Positions 53,399-63,193 are shown, counted from the stretch's first letter. The stretch is DNA of 64,000 bases from Pandoraea nosoerga (GCF_902459585.1 NZ_CABPSC010000005.1:1-64000); one strand, 5' to 3'. Notes: generated by a model from the sequence alone, not told the origin. Made by a program: numbers and translations.

Positions 53399-54769
53399 AT
53401 GACGCAATCTGCTGCTGTACCGGTGCATCCGGTCGACGAGCGCCTGCCGCTTCCCAAGCTCTTCACGCTGGGCCTGCAACACGTGCTGGTGATGTACGCG
53501 GGGGCGGTGGCGGTGCCGCTGATCATCGGCGGCGCGCTCAAGATGTCGGTCGATCAGGTGGCGTTCCTGATCAACGCGGATCTCTTTGCCTGCGGTATCG
53601 CCACCCTTATCCAGACGCTCGGCGTGTGGATCTTCGGTCTGCGTCTGCCGATCATGATGGGCGTGACGTTTACGGCCGTCACACCGATGATCGCCATCGG
53701 CACCAACCCCGAGCTCGGGTTGCTCGACATCTACGGCGCGACGATCGCCTCGGGCATCATCGGCATTCTGATCGCGCCCTTCATCGGCAAGCTGCTGCGG
53801 CTCTTCCCCCCGGTCGTCACGGGCACGGTCATCACGGTGATCGGCATCTCGCTCATGGGCGTGGGCATCAACTGGGCGGCGGGCGGATTCGGCAATCCCG
53901 ACTACGGCAACCCGCTCTATCTGGGCGTGTCGTTTGCGGTGCTGCTCTGCATTCTCTTCATCACCAAGTACGTGCGCGGCTTCTTCGCGAACATCGCCGT
54001 GCTGCTCGGCATTCTGTTCGGCACGATCGTGGCGATCGTGCTGGGCAAGGTCTCGTTCGCCGGCGTGGCCGAGGCGCCGTGGTTCGGGCTCGTCATGCCG
54101 TTTCACTTCGGCATGCCGCGTTTCGACGCGGTTGCCATCGCGACCATGACGCTCGTGATGCTCGTGACGTTCATCGAGTCGACCGGCATGTTCCTCGCCG
54201 TGGGCGACATCGTCGGCCGTCCCGTCGATCAGAAGACGCTCGTGCGCGGCCTGCGCGTCGATGGGCTCGGCACGCTGATCGGTGGCGTGTTCAACACGTT
54301 CCCCTACACCTCGTTCTCGCAGAACGTCGGGCTGGTCGGCGTGACGGGGGTGAAGAGCCGCTGGGTGTGCGCAATGGGCGGCGTGATCCTGATCGTGCTC
54401 GGACTGTTTCCGAAGGTGGCGCACGTGGTGGCGTCGGTGCCGCAGTTCGTGCTGGGCGGCGCGGGTATCGTGATGTTCGGAATGGTGACGGCCACGGGCG
54501 TGAAGATTCTCTCGACGGTGGACCTGTCGAAGAACCGCTACAACCTCTACATCATCGCGATCAGTATCGGTGTGGGCATGATTCCGGTGGCGTCCGACAA
54601 GTTCTTCATGAAACTGCCGCACGCATTGGCGCCATTTTTCCACAGCGGCATTCTGCTCGCGTCGATCAGCGCCGTGCTGCTCAATGCGCACTTCAACGGC
54701 CTGCGCAGCGAGAAGGAGGCGGCCGAGCTCGCTCAGGCGGCAGGCAAGCAGGCCGACGCGGCGCATTGA
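53399..54769 (+). CDS. NCS2 xanthine/uracil-type permease
   Basis: This is a 456-residue nucleobase:cation symporter-2 protein with about 14 membrane segments: LFTLGLQHVLVMYAGAVAVPLIIGGAL, GVTFTAVTPMIAIG, FPPVVTGTVITVIG, and the signature FSQNVGLVGVTGVKSRWV. The last segment and the Ala-Val-Pro-rich first helix point to the xanthine/urate branch rather than uracil-only permeases. It imports the base with H+. The ATG follows GGAG at 5 bases. It stands alone, with no xanthine-dehydrogenase genes adjacent. Confidence 0.91.
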   Translation: MTQSAAVPVHPVDERLPLPKLFTLGLQHVLVMYAGAVAVPLIIGGALKMSVDQVAFLINADLFACGIATLIQTLGVWIFGLRLPIMMGVTFTAVTPMIAIGTNPELGLLDIYGATIASGIIGILIAPFIGKLLRLFPPVVTGTVITVIGISLMGVGINWAAGGFGNPDYGNPLYLGVSFAVLLCILFITKYVRGFFANIAVLLGILFGTIVAIVLGKVSFAGVAEAPWFGLVMPFHFGMPRFDAVAIATMTLVMLVTFIESTGMFLAVGDIVGRPVDQKTLVRGLRVDGLGTLIGGVFNTFPYTSFSQNVGLVGVTGVKSRWVCAMGGVILIVLGLFPKVAHVVASVPQFVLGGAGIVMFGMVTATGVKILSTVDLSKNRYNLYIIAISIGVGMIPVASDKFFMKLPHALAPFFHSGILLASISAVLLNAHFNGLRSEKEAAELAQAAGKQADAAH

Positions 54770-54822
54770 GTTCGCCGGCGGCGCGTCGGGCTATCGCCCC
54801 CGGGCGATTTGCGGCGGGCGGC

Positions 54823-57800
54823 TCAATGAAAGTTCCGGCTCGAGACGGTGAGCTCGCCCAACATCGGCGAGAGATCGACCAGGCGGTGCGCAACCAGGTG
54901 GGTCACGCGTTCCTCGCGCTGCCACACGCCTTCCACGCCCAGCAGCGAGGACGCCAGCAATTCCTTGCGCTGCGACTCGACCAGATCGGGCCAGACGATC
55001 ACGTTGATCACGCCCGTCTCGTCTTCGAGCGAGACGAATATCGTGCCGTTCGCCGTGCCCGGCCGCTGCCGCCCCGTCACAATGCCCGCCGTGCGCACCC
55101 GATGGCCGTTCACGCCCTCGGTCTGCAGCTCGCGCGCCGTCTTCACGCGCATTCGCTTCAACTTGTCGCGCAACAGCAGCAGCGGGTGGCGCCGCAGCGT
55201 CAGGCCCGTGCTCGCGTAATCGGCCACGATGTCCTGTCCCTCGGGCATGGGCGGCAGCGCCACCGGCTCCTGCGCGCTGCCCGGCGCCGCATCGCGCAGA
55301 GCCGTGGCGCCGAGCAACGGCGTTGGCGGCTGCCAGGCGGCCACCGTCCAGCGCGCCTGACGGCGGCTGCCCAGCAGCGACGATAACGCGTCGGCCGCCG
55401 CCAGCGCGTCCAGGTCGCGCCGCGACAGCGCCGCGCGCGCGCTCAGATCGTCGATATCGGTAAACGGCCGCTGCCGCCGCGCGCTTTCGATCGCCCTGGC
55501 GCCTGGCGCCGACAGCCCCTTCACCAACGACAGCCCCAACCGCACCGCCGGACGGCGTGCGCCGCCATGACGCCCGACGCGCGCCTCGGGGCGCGACTCG
55601 ACGTCGCTCACGCATACGTCGATGGCGCGCACCTCCACGCGATGCCGCCGCGCATCCTGCACCAGTTGCGACGCCGAATAGAACCCCATCGGCAAACTGT
55701 TGAGCAGCCCGCACAGGAACATCTCCGGCGCATGGCACTTGAGCCACGCGCTCGCGTAGGCCAGCAGCGCAAAACTCGCCGCGTGGCTCTCCGGAAAACC
55801 GTACTCGCCGAAACCTTCGATCTGGCGGCAGATGGCCTGCGCGAAGTCACGCGGATAACCATTCTTCAACATGCCATCGATGATGCGCGTCTGAAATTTT
55901 TCGAGGCCGCCCTTGCGCTTCCACGCGGCCATGGAGCGGCGCAACTGGTCGGCGTCTCCTGCCGAGAAGCCGGCCGCGATCATGGCGATCTGCATGACCT
56001 GCTCCTGGAAAATCGGCACGCCCAACGTTCGCTCGAGCGCCGGTTTGATCGCATCGCACGGATATTGGATGTCCTCGGGCCTCTGCTTGCGACGCTGCAA
56101 GAACGGATGCACCATGCCGCCCTGGATCGGCCCCGGCCGCACGATCGCCACCTGCACGACAAGGTCGTAATACTGCTTCGGCTTCAGCCTCGGCAGCATG
56201 CTCATCTGCGCGCGCGACTCGATCTGGAACACACCGACGGTGTCGGCGCGGCGAATCATGCCGTAGGTGGCCGGGTCTTCGCGCGGGATATCGGCAATCG
56301 TCATTGGTGCGCCCCGCCATTCGCCCAGCAGATCGAGCGTGCGGCGCAACGCGCTGAGCATGCCGAGCGCGAGCACGTCGACCTTGAGCAGCTTGAGTGT
56401 CTCGATATCGTCCTTGTCCCACTGGATGACGTAGCGATTCTTCATCGCCGCCGGTGCAATCGGCACGAGTCGCGAGAGCTTGTCGCGCGAAATGACGAAG
56501 CCCCCCACATGCTGCGACAGGTGGCGGGGAAAGCCGATCAGCCGCGTCACGAGCTCTGCCCACAGCCGCGTGGTCGGCGCGTCGGGCGACAGCCCCTGGG
56601 CCGCCATGCGCGCGAGCAGATTCTCGCGGCCGTCCCACCATTGCTGGCTCTGCGCGACCTGCTCGACGATCGACAGATCGATGCCCAGCGCCCGCCCCGT
56701 ATCGCGCACCGCACTGCGCATGCGATAGCAGATCACCGTTGCCGCCAGCGCCGCGCGCTCTACGCCATACTTGCCGTAGATGTACTGGATCACCTGCTCG
56801 CGCCGCTGGTGCTCGAAGTCCACGTCGATATCGGGCGGCTCGTTGCGCTCCTTCGAGAGGAACCGTCCGAACAGCAACTCCACCTCGTCCGGATTGACCT
56901 CGGTGATCCCGAGGCAGTAGCACACGGCCGAATTGGCCGCCGAACCCCGCCCCTGGCACAGAATGCCTTCACGACGGGCGTAGCTCACGATGTCGTAGAC
57001 CGTCAGGAAATATGGCTCGTATTCGAGCTCCTCGATGAGCGCCAGTTCGTCGTCGATGAGCTTTTGCACCTTCGGCGGCACGCCCCTCGGATAGCGGCGC
57101 TTCGCGCCCGCCGCCACTTCCTGCCGCAGATACGTCACCGGCGTGTGGCCGGCCGGCACCAGTTCCTCCGGATATTCGTAGCGCAGGGTGCGCAATTCGA
57201 AATGGCAGCGCGACGCGATGGCGACCGTCTCGGCCAGCGTATCAGGCGGATAAAGCCAGGCGAGCCGCACACGCGTGCGCAGATGCTGCTCGGCGTTCGC
57301 GGCGAGCGCCAGTCCGCACGCCTGCACCGGCTTGCCCAGTCCAATGGCGGTGAGGGTGTCCTGCAACGGCTTGCGCGAGCGCGCGTGCATGAGCACATGT
57401 CCCGTGGCTACGAGCGGCACGCCGCATTCGGCCGAGATCGCGCGCAGCCGCGCCAGGTGCGCTTCGTCGTCGGCGCGATGCCGACGCTCGAGTGCGAGCC
57501 ACACGCGCCCCTCGCCGAAGGTCTGCGCCGCCCAGCGGGTTTGCGCCCGCGTGCGCTCCGGACTCGCGTCGGCATCGGGTACGACGATGATCAGACAGCC
57601 CGGCAGGCCGCGCAGATGCGCCTGCGCCGCGGCCGGTTCGCTGAAGTCCCGCGCATGCAGCCGGTAGCCGCGGTTCGGCCCGCGCATGCGGCCGAGCGTG
57701 ATCATCTCCGAGAGATTGCCGTAGCCTTCACGGTGCTGCGCGAGCGCCACCAGATGCACGGTGCCGAGCGCGTCGAGATCCGGCGAGCAGGCTTCGGTAT

Positions 57801-58176
57801 CGGGCGTCGCGGCCTGAGTCGCGCCGTCCGGCGCATGCACCGGCGTGAGACGAAATTCGCTGCCGACGATCAAGGACATCGGTTTGTGCTGCACCGCTTC
57901 GGCCAGGGCGCGCACGACGCCCGCGACCGAGCATTCATCGGTGATCGCCAGCGCGGCGTAACCCAGGGCCGCGGCTCTTGCGACCAGTTCCTCCGGATGC
58001 GACGCCCCCCGTTGAAAGGAAAAATTCGACAGGCAATGCAGCTCGGCATACGCGGGCAGACTGCCGTCGTCGGTCGCACGCGGGTTGGCAGGCGCCGCCT
58101 GGACGGCGTCGCCGTCCTCGCTGGCGGCAAGTCCTTCGGTCGGGCCTTGCCAGGGCAGAAAATCGTCGAGATTCAT
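54823..58176 (-). CDS. dnaE2: Error-prone DNA polymerase DnaE2 (ImuC)
   Basis: This is a 1117-residue C-family polymerase of the DnaE2/ImuC type. It has an N-terminal PHP domain (AELHCLSNFSFQRGASHPEELVARAAALGYAALAITDE), the polymerase active-site Asp pair in PPDIDVDFEHQRRE near residue 450, and a C-terminal OB-fold segment (VRTAGIVTGRQRPGTANGTIFVSLEDETG). It performs translesion synthesis in the SOS mutasome with ImuA and ImuB. It starts 21 bp after imuB with a weak ribosome site and converges on the NCS2 permease gene. Confidence 0.95.
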   Translation of the reverse strand: MNLDDFLPWQGPTEGLAASEDGDAVQAAPANPRATDDGSLPAYAELHCLSNFSFQRGASHPEELVARAAALGYAALAITDECSVAGVVRALAEAVQHKPMSLIVGSEFRLTPVHAPDGATQAATPDTEACSPDLDALGTVHLVALAQHREGYGNLSEMITLGRMRGPNRGYRLHARDFSEPAAAQAHLRGLPGCLIIVVPDADASPERTRAQTRWAAQTFGEGRVWLALERRHRADDEAHLARLRAISAECGVPLVATGHVLMHARSRKPLQDTLTAIGLGKPVQACGLALAANAEQHLRTRVRLAWLYPPDTLAETVAIASRCHFELRTLRYEYPEELVPAGHTPVTYLRQEVAAGAKRRYPRGVPPKVQKLIDDELALIEELEYEPYFLTVYDIVSYARREGILCQGRGSAANSAVCYCLGITEVNPDEVELLFGRFLSKERNEPPDIDVDFEHQRREQVIQYIYGKYGVERAALAATVICYRMRSAVRDTGRALGIDLSIVEQVAQSQQWWDGRENLLARMAAQGLSPDAPTTRLWAELVTRLIGFPRHLSQHVGGFVISRDKLSRLVPIAPAAMKNRYVIQWDKDDIETLKLLKVDVLALGMLSALRRTLDLLGEWRGAPMTIADIPREDPATYGMIRRADTVGVFQIESRAQMSMLPRLKPKQYYDLVVQVAIVRPGPIQGGMVHPFLQRRKQRPEDIQYPCDAIKPALERTLGVPIFQEQVMQIAMIAAGFSAGDADQLRRSMAAWKRKGGLEKFQTRIIDGMLKNGYPRDFAQAICRQIEGFGEYGFPESHAASFALLAYASAWLKCHAPEMFLCGLLNSLPMGFYSASQLVQDARRHRVEVRAIDVCVSDVESRPEARVGRHGGARRPAVRLGLSLVKGLSAPGARAIESARRQRPFTDIDDLSARAALSRRDLDALAAADALSSLLGSRRQARWTVAAWQPPTPLLGATALRDAAPGSAQEPVALPPMPEGQDIVADYASTGLTLRRHPLLLLRDKLKRMRVKTARELQTEGVNGHRVRTAGIVTGRQRPGTANGTIFVSLEDETGVINVIVWPDLVESQRKELLASSLLGVEGVWQREERVTHLVAHRLVDLSPMLGELTVSSRNFH

Positions 58177-58197
58177 GACTCAAGCGAGTGTGTCGGC

Positions 58198-59856
58198 TTA
58201 ACCGAACAGGCCGTGCAGATACCACGCCGCATCGGCCCCCTGCACGGGACGCTCGCGAAACACCCACAGCAACGCGCCCGTGGTATCGGCGGCGATGAAG
58301 TAGTCGCGCGTGACGGTGCCCGGCTCCCACCATCCGGCCTCGATGCGTTCCGGGCCGCTCACTAGTTGCAGCGGCCCCTGCCGCCACGGCCGCTCGTGCA
58401 GCACGCTCAAGCGCTGCGGTGCGTCGAGCAGCCACGCCGGGCGCGGCGGCAATCCGGCGCGGCGCTCGCCCGCGCCCTGCCCGCCGCACGCGGTACTGCC
58501 GGGCGCACCATACGGCACGCTAGCAAAGGCCCGCTCCGGCCGATGATCCTCACGCACCTGAAGCCGCAGCACCTGCTCGTCGCCAAGACGGGCGGCCACA
58601 CGTTCCATTAACTGCACGAAGTCCTGCCGGGCGCGTCCCGGCTCGGGCAGCAGCGAGCCGCTGCGCAGCTCGTGGGCGCTCGTATGCGCGACGTCGAGCC
58701 GCAGCGTGAGCACCGGCGCGACCAGTGGCGAGCGAGCCAGCCGCTCCTTGCATAACGACAACAGATGCGCGGGGGCCGCGCTCGCTTCGGCCAGACGGAT
58801 CTCCAAGCGCGTAGGCGCGAGCGTGTGCCGGCCAACGGGCTCATGTTCGAGCACGAGCGTCAGCGCGCGGGCCGCAAGCTGCCCGGCGCCGAGCCAGCCG
58901 GTGAGCTGGGCGAGCAGACGGCGCAGGCCGAAGAGCAGCACCTCGATATCGTGAGTGAGCGACGGCAACGGCAACACCGCCTCGAAGTGCGGCGGCGCGC
59001 GATACCAGTCCGGCGCTTCGGGGGCTTCGCCATAGGCGCGGGCAAGCGCGGCCGGCAGCGCCGGCCCGCAACGACGTCTCACGCCCGCGGTGGGCAGCCC
59101 GCGCAATTCGCCCAGCGTCGCGCATCCGATCTGCGCGAGCCAGTCCAGCCACGGCTGCGCCTCGGGCAGCAGCACGACCGGCAGCGAATCGAGTTGCTTC
59201 GGCAGATCCGCCGGTAAGGGCGGCAACGTGGGTGCGAACGCCCGCGGCGCGGTGCATGCCGCTGATACTCCCGATGCCGTGGATACCGCAATCCCGGCCA
59301 GCGCCCGGTGATCGGAAGCGCGCGCCTGCATCGCCGCCTGCAACTGACAGGGGGCGGGGCCATGGGAATCGACGTGCCGGGGCACGGCGCTGGCGGCGCG
59401 CGCCAGCAACGCCGCCGCACTGGCCGTGGCGGCAACGCCCAGCGAGGCCCGATGCCCGAGCGCTTCGGCACTCTCGAGCACCTGCGCGCACAACGACGCA
59501 AGCCCGCCGAACAGGCGCAGACTCGGCGCCGCATCGAGCAGCACGCAGTGCGGCGAGGCGATGGCGACATCGGGGCCGAAGCGCAGCAGCGCCAGCGCCA
59601 GGGCTTCGAGGGCCTGCGTCTCGGCGGCTTCGTCGCGGTCGTGAAATCGGGCCTGCGGCAGCAACGCCAGCACGCCGCCGCGACGCATGCCGGATTGCAC
59701 GCCGGCGGCCTGCGCCGCCTCGCTCGCCTGCCACACACGCGACTGCGCCAGCACGACCGTCGTGTCCACGGGCATGCCCGGGGCGTCAGTCTGCAGGCGC
59801 GCCGATGCGATCTCGAGCGCCAGATACGGCAGGTGCAGGGCGATCCAGCAAGCCAT
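58198..59856 (-). CDS. imuB: Y-family polymerase-like protein ImuB
   Basis: This is a 552-residue inactive Y-family polymerase homologue that bridges DnaE2, ImuA and the beta clamp. It shows ACWIALHLPYLALEIASARL at the start, the LLDAAPSLRLFGG segment, the fingers/little-finger regions and a C-terminal tail ending DAAWYLHGLFG. The catalytic acidic residues of true Pol IV are not present in their usual places, as is typical for ImuB. The ATG at 59854-59856 has GGAG 6 bases upstream. It begins inside the last 71 bp of imuA in another frame. Confidence 0.93.
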   Translation of the reverse strand: MACWIALHLPYLALEIASARLQTDAPGMPVDTTVVLAQSRVWQASEAAQAAGVQSGMRRGGVLALLPQARFHDRDEAAETQALEALALALLRFGPDVAIASPHCVLLDAAPSLRLFGGLASLCAQVLESAEALGHRASLGVAATASAAALLARAASAVPRHVDSHGPAPCQLQAAMQARASDHRALAGIAVSTASGVSAACTAPRAFAPTLPPLPADLPKQLDSLPVVLLPEAQPWLDWLAQIGCATLGELRGLPTAGVRRRCGPALPAALARAYGEAPEAPDWYRAPPHFEAVLPLPSLTHDIEVLLFGLRRLLAQLTGWLGAGQLAARALTLVLEHEPVGRHTLAPTRLEIRLAEASAAPAHLLSLCKERLARSPLVAPVLTLRLDVAHTSAHELRSGSLLPEPGRARQDFVQLMERVAARLGDEQVLRLQVREDHRPERAFASVPYGAPGSTACGGQGAGERRAGLPPRPAWLLDAPQRLSVLHERPWRQGPLQLVSGPERIEAGWWEPGTVTRDYFIAADTTGALLWVFRERPVQGADAAWYLHGLFG

Positions 59857-60706
59857 GCGCAACTCCAGAAACAGCAGCAGAAACAGAAAACGAAGGGCTC
59901 GAAACGGCCCGGCGGGCTTCCCCTGAGGAGTCGGAAGTGACGGGGGGAACGGAAGTGGCAGGCGCCGGTGCGTCGCGGCGCGCCACGCCCGCCGCGGGTT
60001 GCGACGCCCGCGTATAGGGTGCGGGCAGCGTCAGCCAGAGCGGCTCGAGCCGGGGCGGCCCGCGCCGTTTATGAAACTGCACCCCCAGACGGCTGCCCTG
60101 GCCGACGCTCAGCCCCAGCCGCAACGGCGCGGCGGACGCCGTGGCCGCCGCCGCGCGCGGGCGCATCACCCAGGCCAGCGTCTGGCCACCGCCGGCAGCG
60201 ACCTGCAAGCGCCGGATCTGCTCGGGCGTGGCCGCCGGCAGCCATGCCAGCACGGCGCCGCAGCACGCACTCTTGAGTGCCTGCTCGGCACACCAGAGCA
60301 TGTCCCGATCCTCGGCGCGCGCACTGCCGCCCCCCCGTTCCCTTCGCTCCCCGCGCGCCTTCGGCGCCCCCGACATCTTTCGCGCCGGCCGCACCACCAC
60401 GCTGAGCCAGCGCAGGTCGATGCCCCACCCCGCCAACGCGGGTGCATACGGCAGCATCGGCGGCGCAATCACCATCACCGGCTGGCCCGCCTGGGTGAGA
60501 TCGCGCAGCACCGGCGCCAGCAGCCGCCATTCCCCAATGCCCGGTCGGTCGCTTAGCAATTCCGTCACCGCACCATGCGGCCACCCGGCGCCGGGCAACT
60601 CGGCGTCGAGCGCGGCAAAGCCGGAACGATGGCCAGCGCGGCGGCAATGCGCCAGTTCACTGGCGCGCCACAGCCCGGCAGGCAGAGACGAAAGTGACAG
60701 GGTCAT
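59786..60706 (-). CDS. imuA: SOS mutasome protein ImuA
   Basis: This is a 306-residue ImuA protein with a RecA/SulA-like core: GFAALDAELPGAGWPHGAVTELLSDRPGIGEWRLLAPVL, then the VMVIAPPMLPYAPALAGWGID and SACCGAVLAWLPAATPEQIRRLQVAA segments and VQFHKRRGPP near the normal end. It supports DnaE2/ImuB translesion synthesis. After the conserved core it carries a Ser/Ala/Pro-rich tail that runs 71 bp into imuB, so it is longer than usual. The ATG at 60704-60706 is 13 bp from a LexA box. Confidence 0.92.
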   Translation of the reverse strand: MTLSLSSLPAGLWRASELAHCRRAGHRSGFAALDAELPGAGWPHGAVTELLSDRPGIGEWRLLAPVLRDLTQAGQPVMVIAPPMLPYAPALAGWGIDLRWLSVVVRPARKMSGAPKARGERRERGGGSARAEDRDMLWCAEQALKSACCGAVLAWLPAATPEQIRRLQVAAGGGQTLAWVMRPRAAAATASAAPLRLGLSVGQGSRLGVQFHKRRGPPRLEPLWLTLPAPYTRASQPAAGVARRDAPAPATSVPPVTSDSSGEARRAVSSPSFSVSAAVSGVAHGLLDRPAPAVSGARDRIGAPAD

Positions 60707-60718
60707 GGTGCACCCAAA

Positions 60719-60738
60719 TACTGTATGAATGTACAGTA
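60719..60738. promoter_or_regulatory. LexA-binding SOS box upstream of imuA
   Basis: CTGTATGAATGTACAG (60721-60736) fits CTGT-N8-ACAG, and the arms extend to TACTGTA / TACAGTA with perfect 7-bp symmetry. It ends 12 bp before the imuA start codon and is the expected control site of the imuA-imuB-dnaE2 cassette. The divergent mntH starts 113 bp on the other side. Confidence 0.93.
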
Positions 60739-60851
60739 TAGCAGTTCATGCGCACTTTACGTGACTTCCGCCGCGACGCCATGCTTGCGGCTTGCCGCAA
60801 GGCCGGCTACCGTGAGTGTCATTCCTCGTCTGCCCAGCCAGTCCCCTCTTC

Positions 60852-62162
60852 ATGCCGCTGCCGACTACCGCCACCGCCCCGTTCTGTCCCGCCGAAGTCA
60901 AAGGCAGCATCGTCATTGACGCTCGCGAATCACGCTGGACGAAACTCAAGCGCTTTGCCGGTCCGGGATTGCTCGTGGCCATTGGCTACATGGATCCGGG
61001 CAACTGGGCCACGGACATTCAGGCGGGGTCGCAATTCGGTTACGCGCTACTCTGGGTGGTGGCGCTATCGAGCCTCGCGGCCATCTTTCTCCAGATGCTC
61101 GCCGCCCGGCTCGGCCTCGTGGCCGGACGCGACCTCGCCCAAGCGAGCTACGATCGCTACGGACGCACGGGGCGCGTCGTGCAATGGATCACCGCCGAGA
61201 TATCGATCATCGCCTGCGACATTGCCGAGGTGCTCGGCTGTGCTCTCGCCTTCAAGCTGCTGCTCGGTGTGCCGCTCGCCTGGGGCATCGTGCTCACCGC
61301 GCTCGACACGATGATCGTGCTGGGCCTGCAGGGCAAAGGCTTTCGGCAGATCGAAGCCATCGTGTTCGGGCTCATCGGCACGATGGCCTTTTGCTTCGTC
61401 GCGCAAGTCGCGATGGTGCCGCCCGACTGGCACGCCGTGGCCGCCGGTCTCGTGCCCGGCGCGCCGAGCCACGACCGGCGCGACGCCATCGTACTGGCGC
61501 TGGGCATCGTGGGTGCGACGATCATGCCGCACAACCTGTATCTGCACTCGTCAGTCGTACAGACGCGCCGCGTGAGCGGCGGCAAGCGCGGTCAGGTCCA
61601 CGACACCCTCGCACTGGTACGCATCGACACATGGGTCTCGCTCATGCTGGCGATGTGTGTGAATGCGGCAATTCTGATTCTTGCCGGCTCTGCCTTTCAC
61701 GCGAGCGGCCAGACTCACGTTGCCGATATCGAGCAGGCCTACCAGCTCATCACGCCGATCGCCGGCAGCGCCGCCGCGTTCCTGTTCGGCATTGCGCTGC
61801 TCGCTTCCGGGCAAAGTTCGACGCTCACCGGCACCATCGCGGGGCAGGTCATCATGGACGGCTTCCTGCATCTGAAGATTCCTTGCTACCAGCGACGGCT
61901 GATCACGCGCGGACTGGCGCTCGTGCCTGCACTGATCGGCGTGCTGTGGCTCGGCGAGGGCTCCGTGGGCAAGCTGCTCGTGTGGAGTCAGGTGCTGCTC
62001 AGTCTGCAACTGCCGTTCGCGATGTGGCCGCTCATCCGTTCGGTGAGCGATTCGCGCGTGATGGGCGGCAATGCCATCAGATGGCCGACGCAGGTCGCGG
62101 CCTGGACGCTCTTCGCGGTCATCACCGCCACCAATCTGCTGCTGATCTTCGGCCTCGACTGA
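60852..62162 (+). CDS. mntH: Nramp-family Mn2+/H+ (divalent metal) transporter
   Basis: This is a 436-residue Nramp protein with about 11 membrane segments. It has the metal-binding DPGN at residues 48-51 in GYMDPGNWATDI and the TM6 motif IMPHNLYLHSSVVQTR. It imports Mn2+ (and possibly Fe2+) with protons. I start it at ATG 60852, which gives the N-terminus MPLPTTATAPFCPAEVKGS, resembling that of other betaproteobacterial MntH proteins; GTG 60816 is possible. No ribosome site is clear for either, and I see no MntR or Fur box between it and imuA. Confidence 0.93.
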   Translation: MPLPTTATAPFCPAEVKGSIVIDARESRWTKLKRFAGPGLLVAIGYMDPGNWATDIQAGSQFGYALLWVVALSSLAAIFLQMLAARLGLVAGRDLAQASYDRYGRTGRVVQWITAEISIIACDIAEVLGCALAFKLLLGVPLAWGIVLTALDTMIVLGLQGKGFRQIEAIVFGLIGTMAFCFVAQVAMVPPDWHAVAAGLVPGAPSHDRRDAIVLALGIVGATIMPHNLYLHSSVVQTRRVSGGKRGQVHDTLALVRIDTWVSLMLAMCVNAAILILAGSAFHASGQTHVADIEQAYQLITPIAGSAAAFLFGIALLASGQSSTLTGTIAGQVIMDGFLHLKIPCYQRRLITRGLALVPALIGVLWLGEGSVGKLLVWSQVLLSLQLPFAMWPLIRSVSDSRVMGGNAIRWPTQVAAWTLFAVITATNLLLIFGLD

Positions 62163-62243
62163 TGAAAAGGAACGGCGCCCCCCAAGGGCGAGAACGGCAT
62201 GGCCTATGACTTTCCGGAGCATACGCAGGCCCCTGCCGCATGC

Positions 62244-62302
62244 TAAGATCAGCACCCCTTACCAGGTCTTACAAGTCAAAAAGCGCAGTATTCCGTAAGG
62301 GG
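62244..62302 (+). promoter_or_regulatory. Candidate promoter and leader inverted repeat of the lipoprotein operon
   Basis: TAAGAT (62244-62249) is a likely -10 box. The transcript would start at about 62256, right on CCCCTTAC (62255-62262), which is perfectly complementary to GTAAGGGG (62295-62302), giving an 8-bp stem at the 5' end of a 120-nt leader. Confidence 0.4.
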
Positions 62303-62377
62303 ATCAGACACCCTCAGCAGGACGGCGCCGCCGGGCGTCGCCGCCTGCCGGGTCACAACATCTACAGGGGTATCACC

Positions 62378-63058
62378 GTGCAGAAGAAGTCCAGCATCGC
62401 ACTGCTCAGCGCCGCCATGCTCGCTGTCGGCGTGCTCGGCGGTTGCGCCACAGAGAGCTCGCGTTCCGTGCAGGTCGCCAAGGTCGAAAGCGCCAGCCGT
62501 CCATACGTCGGCACACGCACACCGATCGCCGTCGGCAAGTTCGACAACCGTTCCGCGTACATGCGCGGCGTCTTTTCCGATAACGTCGATCGTCTCGGCA
62601 GCCAGGCCAAGACGATCCTGATCACGCATCTGCAACAGACCCAGCGCTTTAACGTGCTCGACCGCGACAACATGGCCGAGATCCGTCAGGAAGCCGACAT
62701 CAAGAAAACCCAGCAAACGCTCAAGGGCGCCGACTACGTGATCACCGGCGACGTCGTGGAGTTCGGTCGCAAGGAAGTGGGCGACAAGCAGTTGTTCGGC
62801 ATCCTCGGCCGCGGCCGCGAGCAGATCGCTTACGCCAAGGTCAACCTGAACGTGGTCAACATCGCCACGTCGGAAGTCGTCTATTCGAGCGGTGGCGCGG
62901 GCGAATTCGCCCTGTCCAACCGCGAAGTGATCGGCTTCGGCGGCACGGCCGGTTACGACTCGACGCTCAACGGCAAGGTGCTCGATCTCGCCATGCGCGA
63001 GGCCGTGAACAACCTGGTCGCCGGCATCGAGAGCGGTGCCTGGACGCCCGGCAAGTAA
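62378..63058 (+). CDS. CsgG/HfaB-family lipoprotein
   Basis: This is a 226-residue lipoprotein with lipobox GVLGGC (Cys23). The mature part follows the CsgG/HfaB pattern: IAVGKFDNRSAYMRGVFSDNVDRLGSQAKTILITHLQQTQRFNVLDRDNM, then ADYVITGDVVEFGRKEVGDKQLFGILG, and the C-terminal VLDLAMREAVNNLVAGIESGAW. CsgG proteins form outer-membrane secretion channels for curli subunits, HfaB anchors holdfast. No curli subunit genes are present here. The start is a GTG with AGGGG 7 bases upstream; the earlier ATG at 62240 has no signal peptide. First gene of a three-lipoprotein operon. Confidence 0.91.
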   Translation: MQKKSSIALLSAAMLAVGVLGGCATESSRSVQVAKVESASRPYVGTRTPIAVGKFDNRSAYMRGVFSDNVDRLGSQAKTILITHLQQTQRFNVLDRDNMAEIRQEADIKKTQQTLKGADYVITGDVVEFGRKEVGDKQLFGILGRGREQIAYAKVNLNVVNIATSEVVYSSGGAGEFALSNREVIGFGGTAGYDSTLNGKVLDLAMREAVNNLVAGIESGAWTPGK

Positions 63059-63193
63059 GCCTCGCCTTTCCCAATATTGCGCATGTCGCAGCGCGTCGGG
63101 CACGACGCGCCGGTCCCGCACGTCGAGTGCGGGACCGGCGCTCGCGTGTCGGGCGCCGTGCTGCGCGACATGCCCATCAGGATCGTTATCGCC

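Noticed and set aside
53626-55386. 586-codon frame overlapping the NCS2 permease and dnaE2 end
   Set aside because: It runs across two convergent well-supported genes in a third frame and shows no protein features.
60737-60851. Mn-sensing riboswitch or MntR box ahead of mntH
   Set aside because: I looked for the paired conserved loops and for a metal-regulator dyad and saw neither.
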